Source of the DNA: Corvus cornix cornix
Lineage: Eukaryota > Chordata > Aves > Passeriformes > Corvidae
NCBI RefSeq assembly: GCF_000738735.6
Contig: NC_046350.1
Location: forward strand, 1,302,001-1,366,000
Length of the DNA stretch: 64,000 bases
Reading direction: 5' to 3'
How positions within the stretch are numbered: position 1 is the first letter of the stretch; each line of letters opens with the position of its first letter. Shown here one piece after another: positions 1 to 12,500 of the stretch. Both the position numbers and the translations under genes were made by a program. Under the pieces are notes generated by a model. The model saw only the letters and a list, made by a program, of their open reading frames with translations, ran no database searches and was not told where the DNA came from.

Positions 1-458
1 AATGTTGACTTGCATGTAGTTTCACAAAGGCAACACTGAGAAGGAGTGAGATTCCATACAGACTAGGCACCATTTTAGCACAGGAAAAGTTGCCAGGTGA
101 TCTTTGTCATTTTTAAACATTAGCAGGAAAGAGATCTACTTCCTTAAGCATAGTTCTAAGTTATCTAACTCTCAAAATGACACTGAATCATCTTTGTTTG
201 GTTCTTCGGTGTAACTGACCATCACATTCCTTATTTCAAACACTTAAAATGTAAAATCCCTGTCACTACTTATAACAGCAACTTTCCTAGAGGACTGTCT
301 ATGGCATTGCCATGGGCTTCCAAAATCTACCAGAGCAGATGCAGTATGTGGTAAGGCTCCTATAAATAACTAACTACACAAGTGAGGTTCTCTTTAGTAG
401 TTCCTTGCTCAGACTATTCCAGAACAGTTTTGCCAGGTTAGCTGAGTGACAAACTCAC
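1..458 (-). other. MTOR: MTOR last intron, left part (terminal exon not present)
   Basis: No acceptor followed by codons for CPFW and a stop exists on the minus strand here. The stretch is AT-rich intron with no other feature seen. Confidence 0.8.
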
Positions 459-564
459 CATCCAATGTAGCACTGGCACAGGTTCTCATGAGAAGTTGCT
501 TGTTTAATGAGCAGTTCTACTTGTGTGGGTACATCAAGAGTTTCATCGTGAGAGAAGTCTCGAC
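459..564 (-). CDS. MTOR: MTOR exon 57 (residues 2482-2517), most of FATC
   Basis: RDFSHDETLDVPTQVELLIK to CQCYIGW (last codon split TG|G). FATC is required for kinase activity. Donor GTGAGT at 458-453; the remaining residues CPFW come from an exon outside the window. Confidence 0.97.
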
Positions 565-3500
565 CTTGGAAATTAAAGGATGAAAAAAAACCATGAAAGG
601 AATCACAAATCCTGGTCCTAATCCCTTCAAGTACATTATCTGGCAGATCAGGAGTAGTTTCTTATAACATTTAAAAGTGTAAAAGTTTGCAACTAAATGC
701 TGCGAACTATGAAGCCAGGACAGCAGAAATTCAACTTCCACTAACAAGCTAAGACATGCAATATATTAAGTCTTTGTAGTTACAAACACCTCTGTACTTT
801 TCAAATCACACTTATTTGTATCTAAATGCAGGCACAGTACTTAGGTTTTGGATAAAACCAGGAAAATGGCCTCGTCCACTTAATCAGAATATGTTAAATT
901 CAAGGATTAACACAAAATACAAACACTAAGGATAGTGCTGATCCATCAGATTTTATGTTTCTTTTATATAAACATAACTACATGCTCACCAGTGAGCTTA
1001 TCTCGAACCCTGTTGATGATCTGAATTGCCTTCTTATTTAGAGCTTCTGGCTTCACCAGACCATCTCCTACTAAAAGACAGAGATAGGACACAGAATTAG
1101 GACTTCATCTGAACAACAAAAGCATTTATTCTGCGGTTAGACGTGCCCTTTCCAAATACCATTTTGAGAGCAAACCCAGATGCATTTTCTATAGATACAA
1201 CCGTTTTTGTTGGAGTTGAGAACTCAGGTAATTATATTCCTCATTTATGCTGACAAGAGACTCTATCTGTCCCATCTCATATAATTGCATTTGGATCATG
1301 ATGAAATTTTCTGATCTAAGTTTCTGGATCAATATAGAAACAACAATGAAACTTACTGAAGGAATGGATGGATTCAGGCACTGTGGTCCCAGTTTTTTTA
1401 TGGGCTGTCTCACCCAATTCCACACTGTCCAACATTTCTATTGAAAAAACCACAAAAACACAGAAGCATCAATGTGAAGCTGAAAAGCAGCTGAAATATT
1501 CTTCTGGAAACATTAGCAAGACTGTTAATCAGCTCATTTGAAAAGCGTATTTGTGACGTCTACCATCTTTTCTACTCACCTACTGACTGACTGGCTGAGT
1601 AGGAGTCTGTTCTTGTTCGCGAGCGCTTATTGCCCTTTGTATTTGCTGCAAGAAAACAAGGAATTGGAAAGCATGAACTGGAGTTTCAGTGTTTCAGAGC
1701 AAATTTGTCCCCAAACAATACAGATTTGGCTGCCTTTCTCCTTCTCCAGATCTGATGTCACCTGAAAATAATTTCAATCTCCTGATCACTGCTGTAATTT
1801 CATATTAAAATCCCTAAAATCGTGTGCACACAGAAATACCACATGCAAACTAACAGCTTGATCAGATTGTTAGAAAACACAATGGATTTCAGGCTTCTGG
1901 ATTTCTTGTATAAATACTCTCTTGCTGTCACTATTTTATCAGAATCACTTACTGTCCATCAATCTCCAATTCAATAAGGGATCGTACACAAAGGCTTCCA
2001 GCACAGCCATGACACTGTCCTTGTGTTCACGCAGCACTTCCATCACCGTGTGACAGGTGATTCTGTAATTCCCATCAAGGCCTGTCACCTTTGGAAGAAA
2101 AAGAAGTGAATCAACCACTGCTTTGTTCACTCTGCAACTCCAACCGCAACACTCAGGGAGCAGGAAGTGGTTTTGAACTGGAGTTCACTATGCTTTGTTA
2201 AGAGAACAAGACAGACGTTAATTACAAACTAAGAAGCTCTTTTCTCCATGAAGATGATCTTTGTGAAGTACCGTGCAACTGACTGTGTCTGCCTGATATA
2301 AACAGCTATTTGAAATGGGGAAACTAAGGAAGGCCTAAGAAATAGGAGGAATTTCTAGTTTATTTTCTAACTAAAAGGTTGCTTTCCACTGTAATGTATT
2401 GCAAGTATCACCAGAGATATTTTAACTCACAGAAAATTAAGCTGAAATATTAACACCTCTGGTTCTTAAGGAGTGGTAAAGTTTAGCCACAACAAAAAAT
2501 ACAGGAAAAACTGAGAAATGGTTGCCATTTTTCCTAGGAACAGTCCCCTCCAAATCAAAGAGGGGATGCTTACCTCCATAGCATTTGTCAGCATCCTTGT
2601 TAATCTAAATGGAATCTTCTCAGGAAACTTTTCTCTTGTCATTGCAACCTAAACACATGATGATGGAGAATAAGTAAATTAATAGGTAACCTACTCTTTA
2701 TTAAGTACTGGGATCCTTTTGCTACAGTCCTGAAGATTTTATTCCAAATAGGAAATAAAGTCACAACTTTGTTCCTCATTTTTCACAAATTACTGGGAGA
2801 AGCCAGATGATTAACTTGCTAAGAAAGGGAAAACTCAAGCATGTGCCCAGCAACACAGACTGCCTATCAGCAGCTTAAATAGCTCCAAGAAATTTCATGG
2901 AAGTGATGTTAGCACTGCTTGCTTGTTCCAGTAGTCAGCTAATCACCAAGACATGCCTCTGAGATGAAGTGTCTATTATTTTCATCTTGCCTGTAGGTAA
3001 AGGGAAGCTAAAAAGAGAGCCAAAGGGTTTGCCCAGGATCAGACTCCAAGGTCAGTTTGTCCTGGCTTATAGATTAATTTCTGTTCCACCGGAAAATGTG
3101 AAATATTACCAAAAATGTCATGTCGAAATACAAAGACTTACCTCAAAACAGTCCCCAAAGTCGATATGCAGGATCTTTCCACTCAGTCTGTCTAACATCA
3201 GATTGGAAGGGTGTCTTTAGTGAAGGAGTAGGAGAAAAAACAGACCATGGGTGACAAGACCATTACAAAAACCCAAAGTAAATCACAGCAGCTCCAGTCT
3301 GAAAAGATATTTATCTTCATGAACAAGACAGCCAGTGATAGCTTGCTTGTTCAAGTTCTTCACTCTCAGGATGAACAGGACCTTCCTGACAGTACATCTG
3401 TCACATTACTTTTGTAATTACCTCTCAGGAGTTAGAGATCTTCTCACCTTGGAATATAAATAACCTCCTGGACCAGAACGATCAGTATATTTCTTGGATA

Positions 3501-6500
3501 CAAATGCTTATGAATGTTTTTCAGTTAGGATAAATATTTCTGCTTGTTTTATGCTTTTTCATTTTTTTCAGTATAGAAAAATGTAATGCATTATGCTACA
3601 CTTGAAGTAGCACAAATTGTTTTACCACCAACAGAGAAGAAAATCAATCCAGACTAGCCAAAAGCAAAACTACAGTGCTGTATTCATGCTTACATCTTCC
3701 AATTTTGTTTTAATTCCATTTTCAAAGATTTATAATTTCATGTTAGAGACTTTTAAGTTCAGAAATAAGAGCTCTTGTTACTAAAACATTTAAGGGTTCA
3801 GCTGTTTTTGCATTACAAATTTTAAATCTAATATACATTGTCTTCAAAAGTATTTTGGAAGTTATATTGTTAATAAAATGGATGGAGAAAGATTTCCCAT
3901 TCTGTAAAAGGGCAAAATTAGAACTTGTGGTCGTTGATGTAGTTCCATCTGTATTCATTTCAAAAAGAAAGAAAGCCTTATTTGTACTCAAGATACACAA
4001 ACTGCATCTCATACCTGCCGTGCTGAGAATAACAGCAGCACAATTAGGACCTGAAAGATGGTATCACGACAACACAGCAGTAACCACAATGGAAGATGTT
4101 ATCACAAGATCAGATCCAAGGAATGAACTGATAGACCTTCACAGTCTGTGCTTTTAAATAAAAGAAACCTTTATAGCTTTACGTACCTGTCCCCAAGGCC
4201 CAAAATGTACCCAACCATTGACATCACAGCCAGTGAACGGGTATAATTTGTTCTTCTGTCAAACCATACCTACGAGTGGAGACAAAATAGAAAAAGCCAG
4301 GCAGGCACGTTGCATGTTTCAGTTTATATTTTAATTTATACATTAACCATTTGCATTTCGCACAAAGCAGAACTGTGATATGCTTAGGTTCAGTAGTGCC
4401 CTTGAATTAGATGTCCAAGTCATTAATAGAATATATTCTGGGGCTTCTGCTTTTCTCTCCCCTGCAGAGTATATGGAGACTGACAGCTCCAGTCTTGTGC
4501 TTTGCACTTCACCTGTGTTCTGAGCCTTGTAAGGCCCCTCGTGTGGGGACACATGTGTGGATATGTGTTCTGCAGTGATTTGGCTGGGGTTTAGGAAGAA
4601 TAAACTCCATCTCTCACTCATTCTGCAGAGAAGATAATTACACACACTAATGTTTGCCAGTACTTGTGTTGAACTCACCTCCGAGCTTGGACTTTTCAAC
4701 CACAGCAGCTTGGCAAGGTCATCCCCAGCTGTGTTATTGACAGCATGTTCAAATACTTCTACTTTCTGCATCAGAGTCAGGTGGTCATAGTCTGGAGCCA
4801 TCTGTAATTCAGAAGTGACATTCAGCAAATTAAAAAGCCACCTCCAGTAGCCTCTGGTTGTACTGTGAGAAACACAACAATCATAATTAATTTCATATCA
4901 AGTTTATACTTAAATTATTTGTAGACTGACTAGTATGTTTTGAACACAGTGAGATGATCATACAACAGTGAAGAATTCTTTTTAAATGGGATAGCAAATG
5001 ATTTAGTATCCACAAAGTCAGTAGCCCACAGCCCTATTTAACCAGAAAACTGCAAAGGTAAGTATTTCTCAAGAACCATTATCCAACTAAGTCTTCCGGG
5101 CTGGAAAACACTTTCCTTTTTGGCATGGAATTCCAAATTTTCTAGTAGTGTTCAGTTTCTCCCATCTGTCTAATTTTGGCCCTGCTGCTTAGACACAACG
5201 TTTGCAATGCCAGCAGCATGGCGCCTTGTACGAGGCACATCAATCATGCAAAATTCCAAACACATATCAGTCACCAGATGGCAACAACTCGTGGTCACTG
5301 CTACAACTGGAAAGGAAAAACAAATAAACATATGGCAAGCTATAACTCTTATCTAATATTTTTTATTTATTTTAACAATCAGAAAAGAGACAGAGGAAGA
5401 AGCCTTGCACCATCTTCCTTCATTAAGACACTGGTGTCCTAAAAGAATGTACCAAAACCTCTGCCAGCTTTGCCTCTTACCCTCAGCATGATGCGATGCT
5501 CAATGTTGAGCAGGATCTTTTTCTTCTCTCTGTAGTCTCGGATCAGTGCGTGCAGCGTGTCACAGTGGGGCACCCAGCCAATTAAACCTGAATTTGTTGA
5601 CAGTGGAATAACAGCATATCTCTGGATGCTATAGGAGAAATGGAGAATCACAGCTCAAATTGTTGTTTATTGTGAATTACTAGATTTTGAGATGCTTAAA
5701 ACAACTACTGTTAAATCTGATTCTGGTCCAAATTGTCTTGTCAATAGTTGCTCTGCTTGTCTTTTCAAACAGAGTTCAAACATCCATTTGCACAGATTGT
5801 TGCCAGATAATCTACAGACAAGCTCAAAGTTTATGTGGTTTTCACTGAAAGGCTGCTTTCAGAAGGTACATGTTAGTCACCTACGATGATCTGTTATTTG
5901 CACATGATATTTGATGTGTTCTTGCTTGATAGACGCTCTGCAGAATTGCACTCAGTGACTCTTCACCAAGCTATTTAGTGACTATAATAAAAAATCCTCG
6001 GCAAAAACCCATTCTCAGGCTCCTAAGGCAGTGCTCAAGGTGTCTTGAAATAGGCGTTGCTTCAAAGACCGTAACAATTTACAAGATAGGACTTCAATTA
6101 AATGAAACAAACAATCCCCTCAGATACATTTCCTCCGTGTTTGAATTCTATGAATGCTGTTTTTCTTTTTAATTAACTTAGTTCCAAGATTTGCCATTTC
6201 TTCACAAACCAACTGCTTCTGCCAAGGTTTACTTGTGAAGCTGCACCCACATAAGGAGTCACATCTGCACAAACACTTTCAGTGATTACCCAGAGCACAC
6301 ACCTGAGGTTTTTACGAAGAGAAGTTGGGTCATTTGCTAGCAGAGTGTTGACCAACCCAAAAAGCTGCATCACTCTTTCATCTTGGCGAAGGTCTTCATG
6401 ACCTTTCAGAAGGAATACAAACTCATGCCCATTGCTTCCTGCAAAAGAATTAGTGCACAAAAGTTTATTCTCATTGAACAAACAGACAAGAGTAAATACA

Positions 6501-9500
6501 CATGCACCCAAAAACTGGAAAGTGTGGCAGTCAGACTGACTAAGAAAAACCTCACCTGAAAGGAAAGGTTGGAGAGGTTTTACCAGGTAAATATGTAGCT
6601 TGACCTGAGAGCAACAACTGTTTAAATACTGGCATAGCTAAGTGAAAACTGCTCTCTCTTACCCATTAATGTCAACTTCCTGGGCCGCTGCTTGGAGGTG
6701 ATGACTTGCAGTGAGGGTGCGATGGACTGAATCCGTATGATGGGCTGGTTGGGATCATATGTTCCTGGCACTGCCAATTCCAGATCCCGGCACATTAAGA
6801 GTTTTGGTGACACATACTGTAGTTCCAAAGAAGTGAGCTACCAAAACCAAAAGAAATACACCCCCTTAGAATTTCAGTTCAATCTCAAAGAAGCACCTGA
6901 AGAGTTCATGCTGTCAAGGGACCTAAAACAGTTGAGGCAGTAACCAATACTTCAGGTACTTACAGGAAGTGCTGCACGAACACCAAATTTGCAGCAAACC
7001 CTATGCAGTTATTTCCAGAATACTGAATTAGTATGTTTTGAATAACCAGAAAACATAAACCGAAGGTTGGTATTGACAACTTGCACTGTAAGACCCACAG
7101 AAGAACTGAATCTCCCCCCTCACCTGAGGCAGCTGCTTTGAGATACGTCTGAACACATGATAATAGAGATCCCAAGCCTGAGTTAGGTCTTTGACATTTC
7201 CTGATTTCATGTACTTCCTGCACCATTCTTGAGCTTCCATAAGATCTCTGCCATAGGCCTAGGGAGGAAAACAACAGAAGAAAGAATTTTAACAGACTGT
7301 AGTGTAACAGGTGGAGACCACTTAACACCTACAAAGAGCATCAGAGTCTCTTTTCAAATTGCACTACAAATACTTGATACCACATTTTTATAGCAGATCA
7401 GAATTAAAGATCCAGAAATTCCTGGATCCAAGATCTGCATTGAATTTATCAAACAACATTGCTCGCAAGTAGACTTCATTATAGGAGGCAACTAAATACT
7501 TAGAATCACCCTTTAACAGTAGGCTCACAAGCTCAGTTAATTCTCTGTTATCTGTGCTAGTGCTTACTGTGAGCAAAGCAGAATAATTAACTGCAGAGCA
7601 GTCATTGTTTTCCAGTCCCTATCAGGCACCCTGCCAATACAAGACTCCAGGGCAATCTGGACCACCATGGCCCCTTATAGTCACCAAAAGTGACACCGAT
7701 CTGAAGATAAATGTCAATAATGAACTCTGCAACTAACATAATGAATCCCAAGGGATTCACTTTTTGTGTTAAATGGCAAAGGTTCTTGTAACACAGCTGG
7801 GGCAGGTGGCTGTCCTGAAGAACAGCCTCTTGGCTGTTTGCTGATACCTGATTGAAGGATGTCTCCTTTAAAGTCTGAGGCCCACGCTCCATCATTGCAT
7901 GAAGTGGTTCCAGCACCTCAAACATTCCCTTTACATTTCTTTCTCCAAAATAGAGACGAGATGCTTCTTCCAACCCTTCATGCCACATCTCGTGCCATAG
8001 GATGGCCACACGGATTAGCTCTTCACTCACCTGTTTTAGGAGAGAAAAAAAAAGATTAAACGCCTAAAGAAATCCCTGGGACTGCGTCCTGACTTAAAAA
8101 TGCGAAACTCCTTTCTTCTCTAATGTTATGAGATATTTGTTCCCGGCAGCCAGAGGGAGCCACAAGAGCTACCACAGTGATGGCACATTTTTTTCTGCAA
8201 GAAGCTTCTTGCAGACCAGGCTTTTCTCACCTTATTTGTTACCTTTGAAATTTTCTATATGCTTGTGTAGCTTGGCCTGAAAGCACTATTTTTCATTTAT
8301 TCATAAAAATCTTTATCAAATTAATTAAATTACTCTTTCCATGCTATGCTCAGTAAGTTTTGTTTCTATTTTCCATTAAGCAGGAACACCTCTTTATGGA
8401 ACAAACACTTTTCATGTATTTCTTCTCTAAATTTATTCATAAGGAAATACGAAAACTCAGTAATTCTCAGTGTGAGAATTATTTTAAAATAAAGCATTCT
8501 CTGGAAATTACACTAATACTGTAACTTCTACCAGTTGCAAATACCCCAAATTAATTGTACTTGAACAGAATCAACAATGAATAGTCATTTTGTGTTATTA
8601 TAACTGACATCCATCCATCCAACATAACACACTTAATGCTATACTGAGCACTCACCATCATTGCCTGCTGCACCAGAGTGTTGCTGTGCTCACACATGTT
8701 TTTCAAGATCTTATTTGCAGCATTGTGCCGAGCAGTGGTCGTAGATTTAGAAGCCACAGTCAAAGGATAGATCAAAGCCTGCAAGGGACAACAATCAGTA
8801 ATACTTTAGAACCCCACAGAAGAGCTACATAAATTTAATAATTAGCAAAACATCAATAAACAGCAGCCTTAGGGACAAACAGGAGGAAGCAAGCTTGCTT
8901 CTGGAAAGTGATGATAGGAATTTGCTACTGGAAGTCTTCTGATCCAAAAGGCTTTCAAGACTTTAATCCACTGAGTAGCAGAATGAAATTGAGAGCCTCT
9001 TTCAAACTAGAAGAACAAAACAGGTTTTAGGATTTTGTGATATTCCACACTGTGGAAAGAAATTTAGATAAAACCTGTGAGGTAGGTTCTTAGTAGTTAC
9101 TTAAAGACATTTAAGGTGATTTACACTACCCAGCAGACATTAAATTACATTAGACAAAGAGTTCTTCCCAGGCTGCATGGCTCATTCACCTCTTTCCATT
9201 TTTATATGAACAGTGCTGAGGTGAAAGCAGCAGCAGCAACAGAAATTGTTCTCAGCCTCACTGTCATCACTTGCTCTGACTTCCTGTGCAGGCATCTCGA
9301 TGTGGTGAAATGGAACACAGGAAAGGCCTTAACTGACACCTGTGAAAATTCCTCCTCTAAGCTAATGCTTACCTGGGGATGGTACCGACCAATGTCTGTG
9401 AGCAGCTGATGAATGAGACGTCCTACCAGTGGTCGAGGGGTGTCAATTCTGGCAATGAGCTGAGGGATAACCTTAGTAGTAAGGATAAGGAAAATAAACA

Positions 9501-12500
9501 CCCCTGTCATCTCATGTGTTCACTGCACCAGATGTTCTGCCCTCTCCTGGAGACCTCACAGCCTTTAAAGGGGACAGGGAAGCCCGCCACTCATTTTTGA
9601 GTTGGTCAGAGGGTAACACAAGGTTCCAAACAGAAATGTGCAACAGCTCAGTGAGATCACAAGTGTTCTGTGCAAAACTGTTACAGGATCCTACTATGGA
9701 AAGCTGCATCTTGAAGTATAATGCTTAAATAGGAAATAAAGTATTTATAATTTAATTACAAGAGTCATTCTACAAGGCAATCCTGAAACAGATTGTGAAC
9801 TACATCAGAGCAGGACAGTGGTATTTTATACTTGATCATCACTAAATCCACATCATCTTTAAGAATTTTCATTCTCATTAATATGTACTAATCTGCATAT
9901 AAATACAGAAATATTTCTCATTTTTGTGTTCAAGATGCTTATTAAATCAGTAACAGACTGTACTGCACACTGCTCTCAGCACTCACCTACAGAGGATCAT
10001 TTAGCTAAGGATCATCAAGGATATCATGCAGCAAATCCCCAAACTAGCCCCAGAACTGGGATTTCTCTTTGTGTTATTTACCTGCAGCCAAGTGTCTATT
10101 TGGATGGCCTTGACTCCTTCTACCAAAGCCTCATTCACATCAGGCCAGTGACCATAGTCAAACCACAGAGTAAGGACTCTAAAAAAGAGAAATACTTTTG
10201 TTAGGAACAAACAAATGAACACACAACCAAAACAAAGCAAAAACCACCAACCAACCAAAAAAAAAAAACCCACCAAAAAAACCCCAACCAAACAACAAAA
10301 AAAAACCCCAACCAAAACTCATTTACAAGCAACTTCTCTTCCCAGAACCCTCAGAGAGCAGGGATAATCTATCTAACAAAAATTAGCCTGGACTGAAGCA
10401 TTCACTTAACTCAACCGTAACAAAAAATAGCAAAAATGTGTTCTACCTAATCTGCAACCATGTGCTCTTGTCAGCTGGATTTCATTTACTATGTGCTTTA
10501 TTATGTACCTTAGAGTGTCTTGTAGGTTGTTTCCTCGAGACAGAGAGATGGATCGAAAGAAACCCTGGACAGCAGGGACTGTGTACATCAAGAGGGTCTT
10601 GGATAAATCCTTTTGGAATGAAAATTGCTGCATTAGTTCTATGCAAGCACATCAGCCCACATGAATCCTAAACTCAAGAAGGGGAAAGAGGAAGAAATAT
10701 GTGGAAATATAGATGTAATCCCCATTGTAGCTGACGTCTGCTCATACTCTTCATTAGGACATGTTGCTCCTAGAATTTAATGTTTTGCTTGACTACACAA
10801 AGGTCTTTCAGCCTGGCAGGGTAAACGCTGTGAAATGGTTTTATACTTCAGTTTGTTTGCAAAGCTATGGACAGCAAAGCAGCCTAAAAACAACCACCTT
10901 ACTATAACTGGTAAATGAAAGAGATTCCTCACAGTCTTCTGTGAAGGGCTTAAGTAGCAGTACTTGTTAATGCACTGTATCACCTATGACAGCCACCTCA
11001 GCCTCTGCTTTAGGCCACAGCTAATAATCATTTGCATTAATTTAGCCCATAAAATTTTCCTGTGTTTAAGCAGTAAGTACCAATCTCTCAACATGAAGAG
11101 GGAGGAAGGAGGTTACCTCAGTGACTTTTTTCTGCACTGGGGATGGGATGGGGCTGTTCTCAGTGCTCTCTGCATCGCTCTCACTGTTGCTGCCCTCAGC
11201 GTTAGCACTGGTGACACTGGCTCCGCTCGCGTGACGGAGTTTCTTCTTCTCATCTCTGGCTTGGTTTTGATGTTTATAGTGAAGCACTGCTTCAAAGTTC
11301 ATCACTGCCCAGGCATGCCAGGCCTGCCAACAGGAGAGAACAGAAGTCAGAAGGAAGATGACTCCTTTCTGCAACATGCACTTTCTAACTGTTAGATACA
11401 ATCCAACCTTTCTGTGTTTGCAAACAACAGCAGTAAGTAATACCCTGCCAACAACACAATGCTTTGATTTCTCTAATTGCTTGTAATTTGAACTGTCTTA
11501 TTATCTTAAATAACATCATGTTGAGTTCTTGGCCAGGAACTCCCTGTTGAATATTAAAGCAAATGAGCTTGGTACCAAAAATTAAATTATATTTGCATAT
11601 ACCTTAATTTTTCAAAGGCTAAAATGAAAATTAGTATGTTAGGACTTGGGGATGTGTAATGGGAAAAAATGCAGGAGATGGCTGCCCCAGAGAAAATCTG
11701 GCACCAAATATTAATTGAAATATCACAACCCTGAAATCAAGGGCTCTTTGGAGAATTAACAGGGCTACTTTCCTTGTTCAAGTTTACTGACTGAGAACAA
11801 GTTAAATTTCTCCATTTTCTTTCTCCTTCATTGCTAACTGACAGGAGAGAGTCTCAAAAGCAAGAACAGAAACTGAACTGTGGCCTAGTTTTACCAACCA
11901 GATAAAATTCTAAACAAGAATCCCATGGTTGCCTTGGGCCACTTTCTCTGTTTTTTGGTTCTGTTTTGTTTTTTTTTAATCCTACTGGCAGTAACAAGGC
12001 AGACAGTTATAGGAGATCTTCCAATTAACATATTCCTTTCCTGTAGTATGGGATTTGATCAAATTTATCTGGCAACTTTTCTGTAATGACCTTGTACCAG
12101 TTGCGATCATGCTCCGTTGCAGCACTGTAGTATTGCAAGACTTTGGGGATGGTGCTCTCGTTGATGCCTTGCAGGTTCAGCTGCCACTCACCCAATTTCA
12201 GGAAACACCTGGTTAAGCAAAGGGATTATTGATTCAAAACCTAAAATGAAAACAAAACCTCTGGACTAAAAGGCAAACTTGTTATCTGGATCTAAAAGAC
12301 ATTCCATGTGGTGAATCCAGTCAGGAAGCTTCTCCTGCAGGCTGGATGCAAGGTTCAGAATATCTCCATCTTGCTTGTAGTGTGGAACTAACTAGTTGAA
12401 GCTTTAATTTAAGAGGAAAGGTGGGGATCAAACTTTTTTCCTCATCTGTAAGAGTTATAAAATAAATGTAAGAAGATGTAACAGCAACATTGAAAGACTT

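Noticed and set aside
1..458. Search for the last MTOR coding exon
   Set aside because: No AG plus codons for CPFW and stop on the minus strand, so the exon is placed outside the window.
4343..4828. 161-codon minus-strand frame around MTOR exon 49
   Set aside because: Only 4679-4801 is homologous to mTOR; the rest is intron read through a good donor (GTGAGT).
10205..10320. A-rich tract as a retroposon tail
   Set aside because: No adjacent SINE, LINE or processed gene body and no target duplication; treated as low-complexity sequence.
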